This document shows, one piece after another, positions 1-5,708 of a stretch of DNA of 7,572 bases; positions within the stretch are counted from its first letter, which is position 1, and each line of letters starts with the position of its first letter. Location of the stretch: the NCBI GenBank assembly GCA_028690885.1, contig JAQVAJ010000060.1, positions 1 through 7,572 on the forward strand. The letters run 5' to 3'. Source of the stretch: Clostridia bacterium. GTDB taxonomy: Bacteria; Bacillota; Clostridia; DUPQ01. The translations under genes and the position numbers were made by a program. The notes beneath the pieces are model-generated. The model saw only the letters and a program-made list of their open reading frames with translations. It had not been told where the DNA came from and ran no database searches.

Positions 1-168
1 AGTGGTATTAGACTTGGTACTCCAGCAGTAACTACTAGAGGAATGGGTAAAACTGAAATGAAAGAGATTGCTGAAATAATTTATAACACACTTACAAATT
101 TTGATGATTTTAAGGATCAAGCAATAAAACGAGTTGAGTATTTAATAAATAAATACCCTTTATACTAA
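1..168 (+). CDS. glyA: Serine hydroxymethyltransferase, C-terminal end (5' end outside window)
   Basis: The frame is open from base 1 to the TAA at 166-168 and encodes the last 55 residues. It begins with SGIRLGTPAVTTRGM, the conserved late motif of serine hydroxymethyltransferase (PLP fold type I). Its Arg (codon 10-12) corresponds to the Arg that binds the substrate carboxylate in this family (Arg363 in E. coli GlyA). The enzyme interconverts serine plus tetrahydrofolate with glycine plus 5,10-methylene-tetrahydrofolate in the cytosol and is the main source of one-carbon units. The remaining residues are the usual C-terminal helix region. The stop codon directly abuts the ATG of rarA with no gap, which points to one transcript. 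The PLP lysine and the rest of the protein lie upstream of the window, so only the tail is judged here, but the motif is distinctive. Confidence 0.93.
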   Translation, partial: SGIRLGTPAVTTRGMGKTEMKEIAEIIYNTLTNFDDFKDQAIKRVEYLINKYPLY

Positions 169-1446
169 ATGAAAAGAGAACCTTTAGCTTACAGAATGAG
201 TCCTCGTACACTGGACGAATTTGTAGGACAAAAGCATATTGTTGGAGAAAAAAAATTATTAAGAAGACTTATAGAATCTGATAATCTCCATTCAGTTATA
301 TTTTATGGGCCTCCTGGAACAGGTAAAACCGCATTAGCAAGAATAATTGCAAACATAACGAAATCTGTCTTTGTTTCACTTAATGCAGTAACATGTGGTA
401 TATCTGATATTAAACAGATAGTTGCTGATAACAAGAATGCTTTTTTAAATCCTAACGGAAAAACAGTTCTTTTTCTCGATGAAATTCACAGATTTAATAA
501 AGCTCAACAGGATTCACTTTTGCCTCATGTTGAAGATGGTACAATTGTACTAATTGGTGCAACAACTGAAAATCCTTATTTTGAAGTAAATAAAGCTTTA
601 ATATCCAGATCTTCTGTTTTTATGCTTGAACCATTAACTGCTCAAGATATATATCAGATTCTCCAGAATGCTCTTAACGATAAAGAAAGAGGATTAGCAG
701 ATATGGATGTTTCTATTGATGAAGAAACACTTATGAAACTATCTTCTTCATGCTCAGGTGATGCACGAATTGCGTTAAATGCACTAGAATTAGCTGTAAT
801 TACAACTAAATGTGATAATAAAGGAAAGATAAATATCACTCAAGCTGATCTCAAGGAATGTATGCAGAACAATGCGATCAGATTTGATAAATCTGGAGAA
901 GATCATTATGATAATATAAGCGCATTAATTAAATCAATGAGAGGATCTTCACCAGATGGTGCATTATTTTATCTTGGAAAAGCATTAGTCAGCGGAGAAG
1001 ATATTAACTTTCTTGCTAGAAGAATTGTCATATGTGCAGCAGAAGACGTAGGCCTTGCAAATCCTAATGCTTTAGTAGTAGCACAATCAGCAGCACAAGC
1101 TGTAAGAATGATAGGCATGCCTGAATCAGCACTTATTCTGGCTGAAGCCGCAGTTTATGTAGCTGCATCTTCTAAGTCCAATGCATGTTCAGAAGGTATT
1201 TTAAATGTTATGAATGATATAAAACAAACAGATACAGGCGAAGTGCCTATGTGGTTGAGAAATGCACCTGTAGAACAAATGAAAAATTTTGGATATTCAC
1301 AAGGTTACAAATATGCTCACAATTATGAAGGAAATTATGTTGAACAACAGTATCTGCCTGATATAATAAAAGATAAGATATATTATAAACCAACTGATAA
1401 TGGGATGGAAGGAACAATAATGGAATGGATGAAAAAAAGAAAGTAA
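169..1446 (+). CDS. rarA: RarA/MgsA replication-associated recombination protein (AAA+ ATPase)
   Basis: The 425-residue product has the full length and motif order of the RarA/MgsA (Mgs1/WRNIP1) family. The N-terminus reads PLAYRMSPRTLDEFVGQKHI, typical of the family. Walker A GPPGTGKT is at residues 47-54, Walker B LFLDE at 101-105 followed by IHRFNKAQQD, sensor 1 GATTENP at 130-136, a probable arginine-finger stretch ISRS at 145-148, and sensor 2 GDAR at 197-200. From about residue 245 comes the MgsA C-terminal oligomerisation domain (RIVICAAEDVGLANPNAL, then NVMNDIK and the late HNYEGNYVEQQYLP block). Family members are tetrameric clamp-loader-like ATPases that act at stalled replication forks with SSB. 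The start is the ATG immediately after the glyA stop; no good ribosome binding site precedes it, so translation may depend on ribosomes finishing glyA. An alternative start at Met10 would cut into the conserved N-terminus. No residue looks damaged. Confidence 0.96.
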   Translation: MKREPLAYRMSPRTLDEFVGQKHIVGEKKLLRRLIESDNLHSVIFYGPPGTGKTALARIIANITKSVFVSLNAVTCGISDIKQIVADNKNAFLNPNGKTVLFLDEIHRFNKAQQDSLLPHVEDGTIVLIGATTENPYFEVNKALISRSSVFMLEPLTAQDIYQILQNALNDKERGLADMDVSIDEETLMKLSSSCSGDARIALNALELAVITTKCDNKGKINITQADLKECMQNNAIRFDKSGEDHYDNISALIKSMRGSSPDGALFYLGKALVSGEDINFLARRIVICAAEDVGLANPNALVVAQSAAQAVRMIGMPESALILAEAAVYVAASSKSNACSEGILNVMNDIKQTDTGEVPMWLRNAPVEQMKNFGYSQGYKYAHNYEGNYVEQQYLPDIIKDKIYYKPTDNGMEGTIMEWMKKRK

Positions 1447-1691
1447 AACTGAAAAGGATTTTTGCCTGGATTTATCTGGTCTTATTTATTTTTGTAATAC
1501 TGAATCTTATGATTTTTGATTTTTACAAGGATATATTTCTTTTTGCTTATATAGCATTAATACTCGTTTACTTTATAGTATTTAAAAATGTTACAGAAAC
1601 AAATAAAACTACTAATGAAATAAATAGTAAAGATATTGACCATCAAAAAGAAAGAGAAGCTGGATTAAACGATAATAAAGATGATAATTAA
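1425..1691 (+). CDS. Small two-helix membrane protein of unknown function
   Basis: The 88-residue product is not recognised as a named family. It starts with a basic stretch (residues 3-11, six Lys/Arg), then a hydrophobic segment at 12-31 rich in I/L/F, a short polar turn DFYKD, and a second hydrophobic segment at about 37-53. A hydrophilic tail follows (54-88), rich in Asn, Lys, Asp and Glu. This suggests a helical hairpin in the membrane; with the basic N-terminus inside, both ends would be cytosolic. The reading frame overlaps the end of rarA by 22 bases in another frame. GGAAGGA at 1407-1413, inside rarA, could be its ribosome binding site, although the 11-base spacing is on the long side. 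The clear membrane pattern and the placement in a tight gene run argue for a real gene. What it does, and whether it relates to RarA or NifS, cannot be told. Confidence 0.72.
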   Translation: MDEKKKVKLKRIFAWIYLVLFIFVILNLMIFDFYKDIFLFAYIALILVYFIVFKNVTETNKTTNEINSKDIDHQKEREAGLNDNKDDN

Positions 1692-1741
1692 AATATATAA
1701 AGTTAATTAACTAACATATTATTTTATTGAATTATTAGAAA

Positions 1742-1747
1742 GTGGAG
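1742..1747 (+). promoter_or_regulatory. Ribosome binding site of nifS
   Basis: GTGGAG lies 5 bases before the ATG at 1753 and supports that start. The 61-base gap in front of nifS holds no convincing sigma-70-type promoter pair. It does hold a perfect 12-base palindrome, AGTTAATTAACT, at 1702-1713. Confidence 0.75.
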
Positions 1748-1752
1748 AATTT

Positions 1753-2946
1753 ATGAAACATATATATTTGGACCATGCAGCAACAACTCAGCTTGATAAA
1801 AGAGTTTTGGAAAAAATGTTACCATACATGAGTGATTATTATGGTAATCCATCATCAATTTACGATGTTGGAAGAAAAAGTAAAAATGCGATTGAAGAAG
1901 CAAGAGATACAATATCCTCTTGTTTTAACTGTAAAAACACAGAGATTTATTTTACTTCATGCGGCACAGAAAGTGATAATTGGGCTATTAAAGGAGTTTG
2001 TTCATTTAATAGAAATAAGGGAATGCACATAATAACAACTAACATAGAACATCATGCAGTATTAGATACTTTTCATTATATGAAAAAACTTGGATATGAC
2101 ATTTCCGTAGTACCTGTTGAAAAAAATGGAATTGTAGATCCTGCAAAAATTGAAAAAGCCATAAGAAAAGATACTATTTTAATTTCTGTTATGTTTGCTA
2201 ATAATGAGATAGGAACTATTCAGCCAATTAAAGAGATTGGAGAAATCGCAAAAAAACATAATATATTATTCCATACTGATGCTGTACAAGCTGTTGGCAC
2301 TATACCTATTGACATTCAAAATTTAAATATTGATTTGATGTCAATATCAGCACATAAGTTTTATGGTCCAAAAGGAGTTGGAGCTTTATATATAAGAAGG
2401 GGAGTCATGATTGATAATCTTCTTCATGGTGGAGGACAGGAAAAGACTAGAAGAGCTGCAACTGAGAATATAGCCGGTATAGTTGGTATGGCTGAAGCTT
2501 TAAAAATTGCTGTAGATAATTTGGAAGAAAATAATAACCATATTAAGAAAATAAGAGATCTGGTCAAAAAAGGTATTGAGAAAAAAATACCTTACATTAT
2601 TTATAATGGTGATGAAGATAAAAGACTTGTTAACAATATAAATTTCTGTTTTAGATTTATAGAAGGCGAAGGATTAATATTAATGTTAGATTTCAAGGGA
2701 ATAAGTTCTTCATCCGGTTCAGCATGCACTTCAGGATCCTTAGATCCTTCACATGTTCTTTTAGCATTAGGTTTGCCTCATGAAATTGCTCATGGTTCAT
2801 TAAGATTAACATTCGGACGGGATAATTCATTAGATGATGTTGATTATATTGTTGATACTATAGCAGATGTAGTATTTAAACTTAGACAAATGTCTCCATT
2901 ATATGAAACTTTTATTAAAACAAATCAAGCAAATGATAATCAGTAA
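1753..2946 (+). CDS. nifS: Cysteine desulfurase, NifS/IscS type
   Basis: The 397-residue product is a PLP-dependent cysteine desulfurase. It takes sulfur from L-cysteine as a persulfide, releasing alanine, and passes it on for Fe-S cluster and other sulfur-containing product synthesis in the cytosol. The N-terminus IYLDHAATTQLD is the family signature. Other marks are FTSCGTESDNWAIKG near 67-81, the PLP-stacking His in NIEHHAV (residues 100-101), FHTDAVQ (173-179) with the PLP-contacting Asp176 and Gln179, the PLP-binding lysine in SAHKFYGPKG (Lys202), and the catalytic cysteine in SSGSACTSGS (Cys325). The extended loop around that cysteine places it in group I (NifS/IscS), not the SufS group. 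Length is normal for the family. It is directly followed by the scaffold gene nifU, the usual partner. iscS would be an equally valid name; no nitrogenase genes are in view, so a general housekeeping role is more likely than one in nitrogen fixation. Confidence 0.96.
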   Translation: MKHIYLDHAATTQLDKRVLEKMLPYMSDYYGNPSSIYDVGRKSKNAIEEARDTISSCFNCKNTEIYFTSCGTESDNWAIKGVCSFNRNKGMHIITTNIEHHAVLDTFHYMKKLGYDISVVPVEKNGIVDPAKIEKAIRKDTILISVMFANNEIGTIQPIKEIGEIAKKHNILFHTDAVQAVGTIPIDIQNLNIDLMSISAHKFYGPKGVGALYIRRGVMIDNLLHGGGQEKTRRAATENIAGIVGMAEALKIAVDNLEENNNHIKKIRDLVKKGIEKKIPYIIYNGDEDKRLVNNINFCFRFIEGEGLILMLDFKGISSSSGSACTSGSLDPSHVLLALGLPHEIAHGSLRLTFGRDNSLDDVDYIVDTIADVVFKLRQMSPLYETFIKTNQANDNQ

Positions 2947-2955
2947 GTATAAATA

Positions 2956-2964
2956 TGTTATAAT
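2956..2964 (+). promoter_or_regulatory. Possible internal promoter before nifU (extended -10)
   Basis: TGTTATAAT is a perfect extended -10 element (TGN followed by TATAAT) in the 42-base gap between nifS and nifU. The position 17 bases upstream has no recognisable -35 hexamer (ATAATC), though extended -10 promoters can work without one. Transcription would start near 2971, just ahead of the nifU ribosome binding site. In DNA this AT-rich a chance match is quite possible. Confidence 0.35.
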
Positions 2965-2974
2965 ATAATGAATG

Positions 2975-2981
2975 AAAGGAG
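2975..2981 (+). promoter_or_regulatory. Ribosome binding site that sets the nifU start
   Basis: AAAGGAG sits 7 bases before the ATG at 2989. The open frame begins earlier, at an ATG at 2968, but that would place this site inside the coding region and add seven residues (MNERRTQ) foreign to the family. The downstream start is therefore chosen. Confidence 0.85.
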
Positions 2982-2988
2982 AACGCAG

Positions 2989-3417
2989 ATGTATAGTTCA
3001 AAAGTAATGGATCATTTCTCAAATCCCCGTAATGTTGGCGAATTACCTGATGCTAATGCTATTGGCGAAGTAGGTAATGCTAAATGCGGAGATATTATGA
3101 AGATATATATGAAGATTGAAGATAATATAGTTAAGGATGTTAGCTTTAAAACATTCGGCTGTGGAGCTGCAATAGCTACAAGCAGTATGGCCACAGAGCT
3201 TGTAAAGGGAAAAACAGTAGAGGAAGCTTTAGATATTACGAATAAAGCTGTTATGGAAGCCTTAGATGGTTTACCTCCTGTAAAAGTACATTGTTCAGTT
3301 CTAGCTGAAGAAGCTATTAAAGCAGCTATAAATAATTATAAAAAAAGCATAGGAGAGCAGGTAGTTGATGATGAATATACCTGTAATTCCTGTTGCCACA
3401 ATAAAAAATGCGAATAG
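2989..3417 (+). CDS. nifU: NifU-like Fe-S cluster assembly scaffold with cysteine-rich tail
   Basis: From the ATG at 2989 the product is 142 residues and starts MYSSKVMDHFSNPRNVGEL, the typical N-terminus of the IscU/NifU N-terminal domain. The three cluster-ligand cysteines are present: Cys33 in AKCGD (with Asp35), Cys58 in FGCGAA, and Cys102 in VHCSVLAEEA. The protein receives sulfur from the NifS encoded just upstream, builds a transient Fe-S cluster, and hands it to target proteins. The IscU LPPVK motif, recognised by the HscA chaperone in Proteobacteria, is present at 95-99. The C-terminal thioredoxin-like domain and central ferredoxin domain of full NifU are absent. Instead there is a short tail after residue 125 with four cysteines in its last 11 residues (Cys132, 135, 136, 141) and one His, which could bind metal or carry persulfide. 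The stop codon overlaps the ribosome binding site of the next gene, so the genes are tightly linked. Confidence 0.94.
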   Translation: MYSSKVMDHFSNPRNVGELPDANAIGEVGNAKCGDIMKIYMKIEDNIVKDVSFKTFGCGAAIATSSMATELVKGKTVEEALDITNKAVMEALDGLPPVKVHCSVLAEEAIKAAINNYKKSIGEQVVDDEYTCNSCCHNKKCE

Positions 3418-3420
3418 GAG
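3416..3420 (+). promoter_or_regulatory. Ribosome binding site that sets the aminopeptidase start
   Basis: AGGAG overlaps the TAG stop of nifU by two bases and lies 7 bases before the ATG at 3428. The open frame extends upstream to 3365, but those 21 residues are encoded over the end of nifU and have no ribosome binding site of their own, so 3428 is taken as the start. Confidence 0.85.
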
Positions 3421-3427
3421 TATAGAA

Positions 3428-4876
3428 ATGGTAGATAACAAAGATGTTAAAGACTTACTCTTTTATGAAAGAAAAAACATTTGGAAAGAAATATCTGAAG
3501 ATCAAGTAACAGCAATAAATCAATTTTCAGAAAATTATAAAAGTTTCTTAAATGAATGTAAGACAGAAAGAGAATGTGTTAAATATATACACAACTTATG
3601 CTTAAGCAAAGAAAATAGTTTTATATCTCTAAAAAGCGCATACAAAAACAAACAGCAGCTTCATCCTGGAGATAAACTTTACTATATTGAAAATAATAAA
3701 GCAGTTGTTTTAATAACAATAGGTAAAGAAGGTCTATCTCAGGGTATTAAGTTAATAGGATCACACATTGATTCTCCAAGGCTAGATTTAAAACCACTAC
3801 CATTATTCGAAGACTCTGAACTTGGATTTTTAAAAACTCACTATTATGGAGGAGTTAGAAAATATCAATGGGTAACTATACCATTAGCACTTCATGGAAT
3901 AATATATAAAAGTGATGGTACAGAAGTTGAAATCTGTATTGGTGAGAATGATTCAGATCCTGTTTTCGTAATTCCAGATCTTTTACCTCATCTTGCAGCA
4001 GAGCAGAATAAATTAACACTTAAAGATGCTATTCCAGGTGAAAATCTCAATCTTTTAACTGGTTCTGTTCCTAATGCTGATACAGAGGTATCTGAAAAGG
4101 TTAAAGCAACGATTTTGCAGTTACTTAATAATAAGTATGGTATTACAGAGAAAGACTTTATAAATGCTGAATTAGAGGCTGTTCCAGCATTAAAAGCAAG
4201 AGATGTCGGTATTGACAAGTCTTTTTTGGGTGCATATGGACATGATGACAGAGTATGCGCATATACTTCACTTATGGCATTTTTTGAATCAAGTAATACT
4301 ATTAACGATAAAACATGTTTCTGCTACTTTTCTGACAAAGAAGAAATAGGATCAACAGGAAATACAGGTGCTCAATGTGATACTATGACATATGTTACTG
4401 AAATGATTGCAGAATTACTTGATGTTTCAGAAACCAAAGAAAAAAACCATTTGAACATAAAAGGAGTGTTTAGAGATTCTGTAATGCTTTCAGCAGATGT
4501 TACTGCAGCATTTGACCCTAACCATAAATCAGTATTTGAATCAAATAATGCTGCCTTTATTAACAGGGGAATTGCAATATGCAAATATACAGGTTCTGGC
4601 GGTAAAGGTGGAGCAAGTGACGCTAATGCAGAATTCTTAAACTCAATAACCAAACTTTTTGACCAGTCAGAAGATATAGTCTGGCAGATTGCAGAATTAG
4701 GAAAAATTGATGTCGGTGGTGGCGGAACAATAGCAAAATTTGCAGCTGCATTAGGTATAAATGTTCTTGATGCAGGTGTACCTCTATTGTCAATGCATGC
4801 TCCATACGAATTAGCCAGTAAAGCAGATATATACATGACATATAAAGCATTTAAAGCTTTTTATGAAAATTTATAA
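3428..4876 (+). CDS. apeA: M18-family metallo-aminopeptidase (aminopeptidase 1 type)
   Basis: From 3428 the product is 482 residues and belongs to peptidase family M18, cytosolic di-zinc aminopeptidases that remove N-terminal residues from peptides. The metal and catalytic motifs are all visible: IGSHIDSPRLDLKP (His113, Asp115), GHDDR (bridging Asp273), SDKEEIGSTG (general base Glu305 and ligand Glu306), MLSADV (Asp357) and SMHAPYE (His457). A glycine-rich stretch SGGKGGASDAN (390-400) and DVGGGGTIAKF (428-438) lie in the C-terminal half, as expected. The SMHAP(Y/F)E ending and the length fit the aminopeptidase 1 branch better than the shorter aminopeptidase 2 branch, which is why apeA is offered; the symbol is less certain than the family. 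There is no signal peptide. The gene follows nifU with a 10-base gap and is the last of the plus-strand run; its link with Fe-S assembly is probably only transcriptional. Confidence 0.94.
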   Translation: MVDNKDVKDLLFYERKNIWKEISEDQVTAINQFSENYKSFLNECKTERECVKYIHNLCLSKENSFISLKSAYKNKQQLHPGDKLYYIENNKAVVLITIGKEGLSQGIKLIGSHIDSPRLDLKPLPLFEDSELGFLKTHYYGGVRKYQWVTIPLALHGIIYKSDGTEVEICIGENDSDPVFVIPDLLPHLAAEQNKLTLKDAIPGENLNLLTGSVPNADTEVSEKVKATILQLLNNKYGITEKDFINAELEAVPALKARDVGIDKSFLGAYGHDDRVCAYTSLMAFFESSNTINDKTCFCYFSDKEEIGSTGNTGAQCDTMTYVTEMIAELLDVSETKEKNHLNIKGVFRDSVMLSADVTAAFDPNHKSVFESNNAAFINRGIAICKYTGSGGKGGASDANAEFLNSITKLFDQSEDIVWQIAELGKIDVGGGGTIAKFAAALGINVLDAGVPLLSMHAPYELASKADIYMTYKAFKAFYENL

Positions 4877-4919
4877 TTAATCGTAAATAGTAGTTTTATT
4901 TTATAAAGAAGTAAACTTA

Positions 4920-4946
4920 AAAACGGAACATAATATGTTCCGTTTT
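4920..4946. terminator. Bidirectional intrinsic terminator between convergent genes
   Basis: A perfect 12-base inverted repeat, AAAACGGAACAT and ATGTTCCGTTTT, encloses a 3-base AAT loop. On the plus strand the hairpin runs into TTTTATTTTATT, and on the minus strand into TTTTTAAGTTT, so it can stop transcripts from both sides. It is 44 bases past the aminopeptidase stop and 17 bases past the stop of the minus-strand gene, the right place for both. Confidence 0.9.
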
Positions 4947-4962
4947 ATTTTATTCAATTGCT

Positions 4963-5703
4963 TTAGTAACTATTTATCTCATATAAAATGGAATTTTTGA
5001 TTTTTCCTGATTTTTTAATTAAACCTATATAAGTAAGTATATTTAATAAAATTTGAGCATTCTTCAAATTTATTTTAGTTAATTCTGAGTATTGCCTTGA
5101 TGTAAAGGGAGTGTCTATATTGTATGGCAAAAATACTTTAAAATCTGAAGTTTTAGAAAGAGTAAGCATATTTTCAATTCTAATTGGCATTCTCTCATAT
5201 CTTGAAGAACCTTTCTTTTTGTCGTTACTCCAACCATTAAGTATTCTGTATTCTTCAATATCCATTAATACAAGACAAACAGATAAATTCTTATTGTTCA
5301 AATACATTTTAATTTTATATAATTCCTTAATACTATCAAAATATGAACCTTGCTTAGGGCTTTTTCTTTTTTTTGTAATTTCACCATTTTCTTCATCTAT
5401 CCAGTATAGCCATTTATTATAGGCTATAGGGAATACTATCGTTACAGGATAATCTTTTAGATAAGTATCAAGTTTCTTTCTCAGTTTATTGAAAGATGAA
5501 GTCTGAATTTCATATATCTGATTGTTTTTGAAAATATCCGCAATGAAACCATTTACAGTTAACTCATGGCAAGATTGGTCTGGTTCTATATAAAATTTCA
5601 ATATAGCATGAAGTTTTTTTTCACAATATACACCTATAGAACGTTTATCTTCAAATAGAGACAACGCCTTTTCATGTGCATTCATAAATTTTTGATCATC
5701 CAT
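4963..5703 (-). CDS. Conserved-looking protein of unknown function; possible PD-(D/E)XK-like core plus winged helix
   Basis: The 246-residue product has no signal peptide or membrane segment and looks like a soluble, basic, cytosolic protein. I have an unverified memory of similar uncharacterised proteins in clostridia, but no named function. Residues 24-95 read as helix (CEKKLHAILKFYI), three strands (HELTVNG, FIADIFKN, QIYEIQTSS), helix (SFNKLRKKLDTYL) and strand (VTIVFPI). This is the alpha-beta-beta-beta-alpha-beta order of the PD-(D/E)XK nuclease core, with Glu29, Asp56, Glu65 and Gln67 where catalytic residues would be; Gln in place of Lys is known in BglII. Next come WLYWIDEENGEITKKRKSPK (98-117) and a hydrophobic strand VCLVLMDIEEY. 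The C-terminus (about 198-246, TSRQYSELTKINLKNAQILL onward) resembles a winged helix-turn-helix. The start lies 5 bases after the stop of the LCP gene; its ribosome binding site is weak (GGA at 5713-5715), suggesting coupling. The nuclease reading is inference. Confidence 0.85.
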   Translation of the reverse strand: MDDQKFMNAHEKALSLFEDKRSIGVYCEKKLHAILKFYIEPDQSCHELTVNGFIADIFKNNQIYEIQTSSFNKLRKKLDTYLKDYPVTIVFPIAYNKWLYWIDEENGEITKKRKSPKQGSYFDSIKELYKIKMYLNNKNLSVCLVLMDIEEYRILNGWSNDKKKGSSRYERMPIRIENMLTLSKTSDFKVFLPYNIDTPFTSRQYSELTKINLKNAQILLNILTYIGLIKKSGKIKNSILYEINSY

Positions 5704-5708
5704 TTTTC

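Noticed and set aside
2968..2988. Upstream ATG as the nifU start
   Set aside because: It would put the AAAGGAG ribosome binding site inside the gene and add seven residues not seen in the family.
3365..3427. N-terminal extension of the aminopeptidase over the end of nifU
   Set aside because: No ribosome binding site, overlap with the nifU tail, and a strong AGGAG correctly placed for 3428.
4372..4836. 154-codon open frame on the minus strand inside the aminopeptidase gene
   Set aside because: It mirrors a well-supported M18 gene, has no family features, and is a typical antisense shadow.
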